Source: Mangrovimonas sp. TPBH4 (GTDB lineage Bacteria; Bacteroidota; Bacteroidia; Flavobacteriales; Flavobacteriaceae). From it: DNA of 64,000 nt. Where the stretch lies: positions 124,001 through 188,000 of the forward strand of contig NZ_LBIO01000042.1 in the NCBI RefSeq assembly GCF_001280505.1. The letters run 5' to 3'. The translations under genes were made by a program, and so were the position numbers. Shown here piece after piece: positions 17,695 through 26,502 of this stretch (position 1 is its first letter; every line of letters starts with the position of its first letter). The notes under the pieces are model-generated. The model saw nothing but the letters and a program-made list of their open reading frames with translations, was not told where the DNA came from and made no database searches.

Positions 17695-20600
17695 TTAATC
17701 AATGCTCGGGTGAGCTTCAACTTTCTCTTGTAAGGAAAACGATTCTTCGGTTTCGGTCTTTTCGGGTGCGATTTTACTTCTAATCCACATTTTGAGTTTC
17801 ATTGATAAGAAAAACAGTACCGGAACTACAATCAAGGTCAAGAACGTAGCAACGAAAAGTCCGAAGATTACTGTCCATGCCAATGGCCCCCAGAATACTA
17901 CGTTGTCTCCTCCCATATAGATGTGAGGATTGAATTCGCTAAAGAGTGTAAAGAAATTAATGTTCAGTCCTATCGCCAATGGGATCAATCCCAAAATAGT
18001 AGTGATAGCCGTAAGCAATACAGGACGTAAACGTGCTTTACCTGCTCTTACAATACTTTCAAAAAGGTCTTCAACAGAGAGGTATTCATCATCATCCAAT
18101 CCTCTGTCAATTTTCTTTCTATCAATTAAGAGTTGTGCATAATCGAGGAGTACCACACCATTGTTTACCACGATACCGGCAAGGGAGATGATTCCTACCA
18201 TGGTCATCATGATTACGAAAGCCCATCCAGTGATAACAAGTCCACCAAACACCCCAATAAAACTTAGGAGGATGGCCAGCATGATAATGGCTGGTTTGGA
18301 GATGGAGTTGAATTGGAAAATCAAGATGAAGAAAATCAAGCCCAATCCAGTAAAGAACGCGCCCATCAAGAACTTCATCTGCTTGTTCTGCTCTTCAATT
18401 TGTCCAGTATAATCTATTTTGATGTTTTCTGGTAAGCCTTCATAACTCTTCATTTCATTCTGAATTTGGGTTACAATGGCCCCTGCATCTGTAAATCCAG
18501 GTGACAATGCCGAATAAACTGTTACCACCCGTTTGGTATCTCTGTGTTTTATAGCGCTAAATCCAGAATTGTTTTCGTGCTTGGTCACGGCTGAAACAGG
18601 GATGCTTTTAATTTTACCAGTGTTATCCCTAAAAGTGATATTTTGGTTGAACAGGGCACTGGTATTGTATCTGTTTTCTTCATTAAAACGAACGTAGATG
18701 TCAAAATCATCTCCATCTTCTTTGTAGATGCCCGCTTTGGTACCGAAGATGGAATTACGTAATTGTGTTCCAATTTGTTCTGCGGTTACACCAAGTTCTC
18801 CTGCCTTCTCTCTGTCAATTACCACCTTCATGGAGGGCTTATTTTTGTTGACATCTATTTTAAGCTCGTCGATACCTTGGATATTTCTTGAGTTGATAAA
18901 TTCCCGCATATTTTCGGCAGTAGCAATCAGTTCATTGTAATCGTCACCTTCAATTTCAATATTGATAGGAGAACCTGCTGGTGGTCCATTGGCATCTTTT
19001 TCCACAGAAATCAAAACTCCAGGGTAAATACCCACCAACGCTTCCTGTACCTTTTGACGCAAGAGCTCGCTGTCTTCCCCTCTTCGGAACTTGTATTCCC
19101 TCATGGAAGCGGTAATTTTTGCTTTGTGAGGCATCTCGGCAGAAGAACCGCCATCGGTCTGCGGGTTTCCAGCTCCTTCACCAACTTGTGACACGGCACT
19201 TTCAACCATAAAGTTGTAGTTGCCATCTTTATATTGATTAGTCTCTAGAACTTCATATACACGTTTTTCTATTTCCTTAGTAATGGCATTGGTTTTTTCA
19301 ATAGCCGTACCTTGGGGGTATTCTATGTAAACAATAATCTGGTTAGGTTTATTGTCAGGGAAGAATTCTACTTTGGTTCGCTGTGTTGCCAAGGAAACTC
19401 CAAAGGCAATAAACGAAGCTATTAGTGCGGTAAACGTAGCGATCGTAATGAAGGCAGGTTTCTTGCCAGAGAGAGCCCAACGCAACTGTCCTTCGTACCA
19501 ACGTTCCAATTTCACTAATATTTTTGTTTGGAAGGTGTTGGCCCAATTTCTTAGGAATAAGCGATACACCCAAAGCATTATGGCAGAAAATACCATTAAT
19601 GACCCTAGGGCTTTGTAGGTGCCTCCAAAAAGGTATATCAAAATACCTATTACAGCCATTATTGTGGTTAGCTTGATGATTTTGTTTAAAGGCATGTCCT
19701 TATCCTCGGTGGTCATAAATTGTGACACCAATACAGAATTGAAGAAGATAGCTACAAACAATGAAGAACCTAATACAATAGACAGGGTTTGTGGTAAAAT
19801 CATCATGAATTCTCCCATTAATCCCGGCCATAGGCCTAATGGGATAAATGCTGCTACGGTTGTGGCGGTAGAGATGATAATAGGAAAGGCAATTTCGCCA
19901 ATTCCTTTTTTGGCGGCTTCCAAACGGCTCATGCCTTCTTCGTCCATCAGTCGGTATACGTTTTCAACCACAACAATACCGTTGTCTACCAACATCCCTA
20001 GCCCCATGATAAGTCCGAACAACACCATGGTGTTTAATGAAATTCCAAAGAAATTTAAGATCATTAAGGACATGAACATAGACATTGGGATGGCAAACCC
20101 TACGAAAATAGCATTCTTAAACCCTAAGAAGAACATCAAAACCGTTACTACCAGAATTACCCCAAAAATGATGTTGTTTACCAAATCATCTACTTGACCA
20201 ATTGTTACCGAAGATTGATCGTTCGCAATGGTCACCTTTAAGTCCTGTGGAAATACATCTTTAATGGCATTGTCCACAATTGTGTTAATTTGGTTAGCTG
20301 CATCCACCATGTTTTTTCCAGCACGCTTTTTAACGTCCAGCATCACTACAGGCTCTCCAAATTCACGGGCGTAGGTTGTTTTGTCCTCTTCTTTGAATGT
20401 TACTTTAGCCACGTCTTTCAGGTAGATGGCATTACCTCCTTCAGATTTTACAACAAAATTCTCTAGCTCACTAGGGGATTCAATTTCTCCTATAACTCTG
20501 ATTGTACGACGTTGTCCGCTAGCCTTTAGGTTACCTGCAGCTTGTGTGATATTACCATTTTTTATGGCTCCTATAATATCGTTAAAGGTGACTTCAGCAG

Positions 20601-21231
20601 CCATCATTTTATAGATGTCTACGGCTACTTCTACTTCTTTTTCCTGAGCGCCACGGATGTCTACCTTTTTAATCTCTAATAAATCTTCAATTTCATCTTG
20701 AAGGTATTCTCCGTATTCTTTAAGCTTTTCAATTGGATAATCTCCTGAAATGTTGATGTTGAGAATAGGCATTTCTTCAGAAAGGCTTAATTCAAAGACA
20801 TCCGGCTCTACTTTAGCCCCGTTAAAGGTTGGCCAATCTTCACCAGAAGTTTCTTGGTCAATTTCATCCTTTACTTTTTGTTTGGCTTCTTCAACGGTAA
20901 TGTTTTCGTCAAACTCCACAATCACCATTCCGTAATCTTCCTGTGAGGTTGAGGTAATTTCAACAACGTTACTCACAGTTTTTAGCCGATCTTCAAGAGG
21001 GTCTGTTATTAGTTTTTCAATGTCCTCGGCAGTGTTTCCGGGGAATGCCGAGCTTACATATATTTTGGTTTCATTAACCTCCGGGAAGTTTTCCCTTGGC
21101 ATGTCAAAAAATGCACCAACACCAAGGTAGAAAATCACCACAATAAGTACATACATTGTGGTTTTGTTGTCAATTGCCCAAGAAGACCAACGGAATTCCT
21201 TATTGACCAGTTTTTGATTTTTATCTGTCAT
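17695..21231 (-). CDS. RND-family efflux pump inner-membrane transporter (AcrB-like)
   Basis: 1178-residue proton-driven pump, last gene of a tetR-tolC-adaptor-RND operon. The fold has two halves, each a TM bundle with large periplasmic loops; TM4 carries the proton-relay motif region LGMLVDNGIVVVENVYR. It is longer than AcrB (about 1050), the extra length lying in a loop after TM6 and in the acidic tail (EKTETEESFSLQEK). Likely substrates are drugs or other hydrophobic compounds; not CusA-like in its neighbours. Its start is 10 bp after the adaptor stop. Confidence 0.93.
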   Translation of the reverse strand: MTDKNQKLVNKEFRWSSWAIDNKTTMYVLIVVIFYLGVGAFFDMPRENFPEVNETKIYVSSAFPGNTAEDIEKLITDPLEDRLKTVSNVVEITSTSQEDYGMVIVEFDENITVEEAKQKVKDEIDQETSGEDWPTFNGAKVEPDVFELSLSEEMPILNINISGDYPIEKLKEYGEYLQDEIEDLLEIKKVDIRGAQEKEVEVAVDIYKMMAAEVTFNDIIGAIKNGNITQAAGNLKASGQRRTIRVIGEIESPSELENFVVKSEGGNAIYLKDVAKVTFKEEDKTTYAREFGEPVVMLDVKKRAGKNMVDAANQINTIVDNAIKDVFPQDLKVTIANDQSSVTIGQVDDLVNNIIFGVILVVTVLMFFLGFKNAIFVGFAIPMSMFMSLMILNFFGISLNTMVLFGLIMGLGMLVDNGIVVVENVYRLMDEEGMSRLEAAKKGIGEIAFPIIISTATTVAAFIPLGLWPGLMGEFMMILPQTLSIVLGSSLFVAIFFNSVLVSQFMTTEDKDMPLNKIIKLTTIMAVIGILIYLFGGTYKALGSLMVFSAIMLWVYRLFLRNWANTFQTKILVKLERWYEGQLRWALSGKKPAFITIATFTALIASFIAFGVSLATQRTKVEFFPDNKPNQIIVYIEYPQGTAIEKTNAITKEIEKRVYEVLETNQYKDGNYNFMVESAVSQVGEGAGNPQTDGGSSAEMPHKAKITASMREYKFRRGEDSELLRQKVQEALVGIYPGVLISVEKDANGPPAGSPINIEIEGDDYNELIATAENMREFINSRNIQGIDELKIDVNKNKPSMKVVIDREKAGELGVTAEQIGTQLRNSIFGTKAGIYKEDGDDFDIYVRFNEENRYNTSALFNQNITFRDNTGKIKSIPVSAVTKHENNSGFSAIKHRDTKRVVTVYSALSPGFTDAGAIVTQIQNEMKSYEGLPENIKIDYTGQIEEQNKQMKFLMGAFFTGLGLIFFILIFQFNSISKPAIIMLAILLSFIGVFGGLVITGWAFVIMMTMVGIISLAGIVVNNGVVLLDYAQLLIDRKKIDRGLDDDEYLSVEDLFESIVRAGKARLRPVLLTAITTILGLIPLAIGLNINFFTLFSEFNPHIYMGGDNVVFWGPLAWTVIFGLFVATFLTLIVVPVLFFLSMKLKMWIRSKIAPEKTETEESFSLQEKVEAHPSID

Positions 21232-21241
21232 TGTTGTTGGT

Positions 21242-22414
21242 TTAGTAAGTGATTACTTTAACTTTTTGTCCATCCTTAACGCTACGGGCACCTTCTTGAA
21301 TAATTTCGGCTCCGTTTTCAATGCCCTTCAAAACTTCGATGACATCTCCTTGGGTTCTTCCTGTTTGGATGATGACACGATTGGCCTGTCCTTCACCTTT
21401 TCCGTTTTTGTCCTTGATGATATAGATGTATTGCTCTCCACTTGCATTTTCCGAAATGATACTTTGAGGAATCAGCAAGGCATTTTCATTGGTATAATCG
21501 TTGATTTTTAAACGTGCCGTTAGGTTAGGCTTAATGGTTTGGTCCTTGTTTGGGATATCTACCTGAACCTTAAACGTTCTGTTTGCCGGGTTGATGTAGT
21601 CTCCTGCTTGACGAATTTTGGTGTTTATGGTTTTGTTTAAAACCGGGAACTCCACAATCACTTCTTTTCCTTTGGTAACATCTGTAATATAGCGTTCAGG
21701 TACATCGGTTTCAATGTACATATCCTTAAGGTTTACCAAACGCATCAATTGCGATTGTCCCGCGGCAACTACACTCCCTTTTTCGGTGATGATATCGTCA
21801 ATGGTTCCGGTGAAAGGTGCGGTTACTCTTGTTTTTGAAATTTGCTGTTGCAATTGGTTGATGGCTTTAGTTTGGGCTTCGTATGAAGACTTGGCTTGTA
21901 AGTATTGTAGTTCACTTCCAATATTGGCATCCCAAAGACGTTTTTGACGGTCGAAAGTAGTTTTGGCCAATTCTGCCTGAATTTCTAATTGTGCTAATTG
22001 TTGGCTCAATCCACCATCATCAATTTTTGCCAAAATTTGTCCTTTGGTAACTTGTTGTCCTTCCTTAACATAGATATCGGTTAGGATTCCGTTGAATTCT
22101 GGAGTAATGACCAAAAGGTTTTTGGTTGTAACATTACCTTGAATGTCCAACATGTGTTTGAATTCCTCTTGCTTTGCTGTAAAAGTGGTGATCAATGGCA
22201 TGTGTTTTACAGTGTCCAATTTAGCAATGGCCTCATCCAATTGTTTTAGTTTGCCTGCTATTTCTTGTTGTTCGGCAACTACTTCCGCTCTTTTGGTTCT
22301 AATTAATTCTAAGTTGTTGGAGCTTAAAACATTTTCTACGGAATTCTTTTTCTTCTCGCCTCCGCAGGAAGCCAAAAGAAATGCTAGTGTTATGATGGAA
22401 AATATGTTTTTCAT
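21242..22414 (-). CDS. RND efflux periplasmic adaptor (membrane-fusion) lipoprotein
   Basis: 390 residues. Signal peptide with lipobox LLASCGG (Cys about residue 17), then a coiled-coil stretch (about 30-70), a lipoyl/barrel-sandwich half (IYVKEGQQVTKGQILAKIDD), an alpha hairpin (QLAQLEIQAELAKTTFDRQKRLW) and a beta-barrel. It bridges the RND pump and TolC. The coding order adaptor then pump is standard. Confidence 0.93.
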   Translation of the reverse strand: MKNIFSIITLAFLLASCGGEKKKNSVENVLSSNNLELIRTKRAEVVAEQQEIAGKLKQLDEAIAKLDTVKHMPLITTFTAKQEEFKHMLDIQGNVTTKNLLVITPEFNGILTDIYVKEGQQVTKGQILAKIDDGGLSQQLAQLEIQAELAKTTFDRQKRLWDANIGSELQYLQAKSSYEAQTKAINQLQQQISKTRVTAPFTGTIDDIITEKGSVVAAGQSQLMRLVNLKDMYIETDVPERYITDVTKGKEVIVEFPVLNKTINTKIRQAGDYINPANRTFKVQVDIPNKDQTIKPNLTARLKINDYTNENALLIPQSIISENASGEQYIYIIKDKNGKGEGQANRVIIQTGRTQGDVIEVLKGIENGAEIIQEGARSVKDGQKVKVITY

Positions 22415-22444
22415 GATTTGAATGTTCTGTGTGTTTATGATTGA

Positions 22445-23791
22445 CTAGTTTATTAGGACTGTGTTAAGTGCTGTTTCCAATTCGGCTTTGGTGTTGATGA
22501 CCTGCATCATGGCCTGAAGGTACTCCTCCTGTGCTGTGTAAAGCTGGGTTTGTGCCTGTCTCAACTCAAAACTAGAGCCAACGCCTTCAAAGAATTTGGT
22601 TTCGTTTTTGGTTTCGATACGCTCGGCTAGGTTAAGGTTTTTCTTTTTGTTTTGGTATTCTTCCATTGCCAACTGATAGTCGCTTTTTGCCGAGGCAATT
22701 TGAAGTTTCAATTGTTGTTCTATTTCATTAAGATCAGTTTGCGCTTTTTCGTAGTTGATTCGGGCTCTTTGAGTAGAGGCACTTCGCATTCCCGAGCTGA
22801 AAATTGGAATATTTAGGCTGAGCCCAAACATGGACGTACCAAACCATTCCTGTTCGCCTCGTAAAAAGCCAAACTCGTCATTAAAACCCAAATAACCGCC
22901 ATTTACAAAGGCGTTTAGGGTAGGGAGGAATTTGCTTTTTTCCAATTTCAATAACAATTCTTTGGAAACCATGTCATTTTTGGCAATTTTATAATCGATG
23001 GTGTTTTCTATATTTTCATCGGCTTGTAAAATTCCCAAGTCCATATTTTCTTCTGTAAGAATGGATAAGTTATCGGTTAAAGTGGTATTGGAATTTAAAT
23101 CTATACCTAAAGTGATATTGAACATTTGATAGGCCAAGGTTTTTAAGCGCTTGGTGTTGTTCAATTGGCTTTCAATTCCAGACAGTGTGATTTGTAATTG
23201 CTCTACACTTTCTTCTTCTTCCAATCCGTTTTCGAATATTTTAGTGGTTTCTTCCAGATTCTTTTGAAGCACGGCTAGGTTCTTGTTTAAAATGTCTAAA
23301 GCTTCCTCTGAAAACAATACATTTACATAGGCGTTAATCACAGCTTGTCTTACTTCAAGATCTGTTTTTACTTTTGCATTTTGAGAAATCTCCAAATACA
23401 CTTTGGCCGATTGCAAACCAACCAAGTATGAGCCGTCAAAAATCTTCTGGTTTAAGGTGGCAGTGGCAGTCATGGAGTGCTTGGTCCCAAATGTTACCGG
23501 GATAAAAGTTCCAGGTTCACCGCCGGCAAGTTCTCCAGGTAAAAGAGATACTTGTTGTTTGATCCAATTTTGGTAATCTACCGTGGCGTCAATTTGAGGT
23601 AGGCCTGTAGCAGTGGTTTCCCATTTCTGCTTTTCGGCTGCTTCAATATCCCGTGCTGCATTAATGGAAGAGCGGTTGTGCTCCAATGCATAGTCTATGG
23701 CTTCCTGCAAGCTGAAGGTATGAGTCTCTTCCTGCCCCCAAAAAGTAAGGGTGCACAGTAAACTAAAGGTTAAAATCAGTTTGTGTTTCAT
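22445..23791 (-). CDS. TolC-family outer-membrane efflux channel
   Basis: 448 residues from ATG 23791. An upstream in-frame ATG exists, but this one opens the signal peptide (MKHKLILTFSLLCTLTFWGQ) and its A is shared with the TAA stop of the tetR gene (TAATG), a coupled start. The mature part is mostly long amphipathic helices with two OEP repeats. It forms the exit duct for the RND pump encoded next. Confidence 0.93.
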   Translation of the reverse strand: MKHKLILTFSLLCTLTFWGQEETHTFSLQEAIDYALEHNRSSINAARDIEAAEKQKWETTATGLPQIDATVDYQNWIKQQVSLLPGELAGGEPGTFIPVTFGTKHSMTATATLNQKIFDGSYLVGLQSAKVYLEISQNAKVKTDLEVRQAVINAYVNVLFSEEALDILNKNLAVLQKNLEETTKIFENGLEEEESVEQLQITLSGIESQLNNTKRLKTLAYQMFNITLGIDLNSNTTLTDNLSILTEENMDLGILQADENIENTIDYKIAKNDMVSKELLLKLEKSKFLPTLNAFVNGGYLGFNDEFGFLRGEQEWFGTSMFGLSLNIPIFSSGMRSASTQRARINYEKAQTDLNEIEQQLKLQIASAKSDYQLAMEEYQNKKKNLNLAERIETKNETKFFEGVGSSFELRQAQTQLYTAQEEYLQAMMQVINTKAELETALNTVLIN

Positions 23792-24399
23792 TATGTTGAT
23801 CGATTTGTGTTTGTGTACTTTTTTAATGTCTCTAGGCCTTTGTCTGTACAAATGCCGCGTAAATGATATTCCAAATAATGGTTCATTAACTCATGCATTG
23901 AAAAATTGTTCAACGGGAACAATTCCTTGTCTTTTAAGGCCATCATGGAGTTGAAATATATTTTGGTAATAAACTGTACGTTAATGCTGTCTCTGTACAA
24001 TCCCTGTTCAACCCCTTCGGTTAAATTACAGGCTACGCAATCTTCCATAACACAAAATTGATTGGTCATTAAAGATTCAAAAATCTTGGGGTAATACTTC
24101 TGCAATTGGTATTGAGGAGAGGACTTTTCATCCTTAAGATGTTGCATGGTGAATTTCTTAATTTCAAAAATTTCCTCAATAGGATTGAGTTTCTGTGCTC
24201 GGATCTCATTTATACCATTGGAAATGAGATTGAACATATACAGCGTTGTGGCTTCTACCAATACGTTTTTGTTTTCAAAATATTGATAGATGGTCTTTTT
24301 GGACATGCCAAGTGCGTTGGCAATTTCGTCCATTGTAACGCTCTTAAAACCATAGGTTAAGAAGAGCTCTGCGGCGGTTTTTAAAATGTCATCTTTCAT
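23791..24399 (-). CDS. TetR-family repressor of the efflux operon
   Basis: 202 residues. N-terminal HTH: DILKTAAELFLTYGFKSVTMDEIANALGMSKKTIYQYFENK, the classic TetR pattern. The C-terminal ligand domain is unassigned. First gene of the operon, overlapping tolC by one base. The start ATG 24399 is chosen because the promoter -7 box lies at 24416-24409; the longer upstream frame would begin before the transcription start. A perfect inverted repeat over the -33 box is the likely operator, so it should repress itself and the pump. Confidence 0.92.
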   Translation of the reverse strand: MKDDILKTAAELFLTYGFKSVTMDEIANALGMSKKTIYQYFENKNVLVEATTLYMFNLISNGINEIRAQKLNPIEEIFEIKKFTMQHLKDEKSSPQYQLQKYYPKIFESLMTNQFCVMEDCVACNLTEGVEQGLYRDSINVQFITKIYFNSMMALKDKELFPLNNFSMHELMNHYLEYHLRGICTDKGLETLKKYTNTNRST

Positions 24400-24408
24400 A
24401 ATAAGCGG

Positions 24409-24449
24409 CAAATATACCTCTGGAAACTTTAAAAACAAAAAAAGTTTCC
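24409..24449 (-). promoter_or_regulatory. Efflux operon promoter with overlapping TetR operator
   Basis: Leftward: TTG (24438-24436), 19-bp spacer, TATATTTG (24416-24409), an ideal promoter. A perfect 9-bp inverted repeat GGAAACTTT (24422-24430) and AAAGTTTCC (24441-24449) with a 10-bp spacer surrounds the -33 box. Binding there would block RNA polymerase. Confidence 0.8.
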
Positions 24450-24485
24450 TAGGTTTTAACATATTATTAATATTAAGGAGAAACA

Positions 24486-24518
24486 TTTGTGTCTATAAGG
24501 TCAATTACCTTATTTTTG
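24486..24518 (+). promoter_or_regulatory. Promoter of the prenyl synthase gene, probably leaderless
   Basis: TTTG (24486-24489), 21-bp spacer, TATTTTTG (24511-24518). The ATG begins only 5 nt after the -7 box, about where transcription should start. Confidence 0.6.
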
Positions 24519-24522
24519 TCCG

Positions 24523-25497
24523 ATGCAAAACGTGGAATACTATCAAGATACTTTTAGCGAGTATTTACAGACTTTTACGGTTCAAAAAGAACCTGTTTCT
24601 TTATACAATCCTATTAATTATATCCTCAATTTGGGAGGAAAGCGATTGCGTCCTGTGCTTACATTAATGACCGCAGAGATGTTTGGTTGTGAAATGAAAA
24701 AAGCACTTCCAGCCGCTTTGAGTATAGAGGTGTTTCACAACTTTTCCTTGGTGCATGACGATATCATGGACGATGCACCATTGCGTAGAGGGCATGAAAC
24801 CGTGCATGAAAAATGGGATTTAAACACCGGTATTTTATCTGGGGATGCCATGTTGATTTTGGCCTATCAGTTGTTTGAAAACTATGAGCCGCATGTATTT
24901 CAGGCGTTGGCAAAATTGTTCAGTAAAACGGCTTTGGAAGTTTGTGAAGGCCAGCAATACGATATGGATTTCGAGTTGATGGACAATGTGTCCATTCCCG
25001 ATTATTTAAAAATGATCGAGTATAAAACGGCTGTTTTGGTAGGGGCTGCCATGCAAATGGGCGCTATTGTAGCTGAAGTTTCTTTGGAAGATCAGCAGGG
25101 GGTCTATGAGTTTGGAAAAAATCTTGGAATAGCCTTTCAGTTGCAAGATGATTATTTGGATGCCTTTGGAGATCCTAAAAGTTTTGGAAAGCAAGTAGGG
25201 GGTGATATTATCGAAAACAAAAAGACCTACCTTTATTTAAAAGCCTTGGAGTTTTCTTCGGAAAGTGATCGTTTGCAACTGCAACACTTATATGGTATAC
25301 AGCCTACAGATGCATCCGAAAAAATTAAAACGGTAAAACAGTTTTTTGAATCAACCGGAGCTGCACAGGCGACAAAAGAAGCGATAAAACATTACACAAA
25401 TATTGCGTTTATGGTTCTTGAAGGCTTGAATATTCCTAAGGAACGAAAGGATGTTTTGAGAGTATTTGGTGAACAGTTAATGGATAGGGAAGTGTAA
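24523..25497 (+). CDS. Trans-polyprenyl diphosphate synthase
   Basis: 324-residue isoprenoid chain-elongation enzyme. Both Asp-rich motifs are present: DDIMDD (first) and DDYLD (second), with GGKRLRP for substrate binding near residue 38. The first motif has no two-residue insertion and has Phe five residues before it, which in this family points to a C15-C20 product, but chain length is inference. It uses units from the MEP pathway (dxs at 11.2 kb). It overlaps the next gene by one base (TAATG). Confidence 0.9.
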   Translation: MQNVEYYQDTFSEYLQTFTVQKEPVSLYNPINYILNLGGKRLRPVLTLMTAEMFGCEMKKALPAALSIEVFHNFSLVHDDIMDDAPLRRGHETVHEKWDLNTGILSGDAMLILAYQLFENYEPHVFQALAKLFSKTALEVCEGQQYDMDFELMDNVSIPDYLKMIEYKTAVLVGAAMQMGAIVAEVSLEDQQGVYEFGKNLGIAFQLQDDYLDAFGDPKSFGKQVGGDIIENKKTYLYLKALEFSSESDRLQLQHLYGIQPTDASEKIKTVKQFFESTGAAQATKEAIKHYTNIAFMVLEGLNIPKERKDVLRVFGEQLMDREV

Positions 25498-25847
25498 TGC
25501 AATTGCCTGCAACATACGATGATTTGATTGCTCAGGCCAATGAGCAAAATCTTTACCCGAAACTGATTCGGCAATTGAATAAGGATTTTCTGTACGCCAA
25601 TATCGATTTGGATTTTGATGAGCAGGTGTTGCCTTCAAGTTTAAAATTGCTTGTGCAGGAAACCGTCTATAAACTGATTCACGAAAAATTCGCCGACTAT
25701 TTAAATCTACTCTACATTATAGATGTTTCCGAAGAAAAAATAAAGCAATTGGATGGCAGTGATACCTTGCAGCTATCTGAAGATGTTACCTTTTTGATTT
25801 TGAAGCGCGAATGGCAAAAGGTGTGGTTCAAGAACAAGTATTCTTAA
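25497..25847 (+). CDS. Conserved-looking hypothetical protein coupled to the prenyl synthase
   Basis: 116 residues, soluble, acidic, no signal peptide or membrane segment. It starts on the last base of the prenyl synthase stop and so is likely made with it. I recognise no domain. Its stop overlaps by four bases (TTAA) with the stop of the convergent outer-membrane gene. Confidence 0.7.
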   Translation: MQLPATYDDLIAQANEQNLYPKLIRQLNKDFLYANIDLDFDEQVLPSSLKLLVQETVYKLIHEKFADYLNLLYIIDVSEEKIKQLDGSDTLQLSEDVTFLILKREWQKVWFKNKYS

Positions 25848-26386
25848 AAATAAACTCTTACAAAAGGCGCCCATGGATCGGCATATATACTTTTGTCTCT
25901 ATCATATAATACGTCATATCTAATCCCGAAGGTAACATTTCTTGTGCTATAACCAGCTCCCAAATATAGGGCGGGATACCAGTAGTTTTCATCCTGATAA
26001 ATTAAACGGCTGTCATAGTTTCGGCTAATATTCATTTCTTCAAATTCTGCCGATAGTTGAATTTGTTCTATGGGTCTAAAAAGCCCTATGAGGCTTCCGC
26101 CAACAATGGTGGATTTATAAAAATCCTTTTGAGTGTTATAGGAAAAGTTGAGCCCCACGCCAAGTGCAAACTGCCAATTGAATTCATAAATAGCGCTTGG
26201 GGCCAATGTACCGCTAAAAAAACCATCGCCAAACCCAAGGCCAATTCCACCTCCAAATCTTACATGTCGCCAAAACTCACTTTTCTGCTTTTTAGGGGCG
26301 TTTTGTGCAAAAACTGTCGATGAAAAAAGACAAAGGAAAAGTAAAGGCAGTAGAATTTTATTCAAGGGAATTGAGGTTAAATTCAT
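25844..26386 (-). CDS. Small outer-membrane beta-barrel protein, function unknown
   Basis: 180 residues: signal peptide (LLPLLFLCLFSSTVFAQ), then about eight alternating strands (GGGIGLGFGDGFFSG, LGVGLNFSYN, YLGAGYSTRNVTFGIRYDVLY) and a C-terminal Phe (FVRVYF), the usual barrel end. It resembles porin-like or OmpW-size barrels. No ligand or partner is evident. Confidence 0.7.
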   Translation of the reverse strand: MNLTSIPLNKILLPLLFLCLFSSTVFAQNAPKKQKSEFWRHVRFGGGIGLGFGDGFFSGTLAPSAIYEFNWQFALGVGLNFSYNTQKDFYKSTIVGGSLIGLFRPIEQIQLSAEFEEMNISRNYDSRLIYQDENYWYPALYLGAGYSTRNVTFGIRYDVLYDRDKSIYADPWAPFVRVYF

Positions 26387-26455
26387 GATAATTTAAATTG
26401 ATATGGTTATGTGTTATAAATATAATAAAAGCATCCCTAATTTTTATAAAAGTTG

Positions 26456-26463
26456 TATTTTTG
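26456..26463 (+). promoter_or_regulatory. -7 box of the sucA promoter
   Basis: TATTTTTG matches TAnnTTTG, about 40 nt ahead of the sucA ATG. No good -33 TTG is seen at the right distance. Confidence 0.45.
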
Positions 26464-26502
26464 GACAAATTTTGCAAAAGCGAAAAGCAGTTAGTACACA
26501 TA

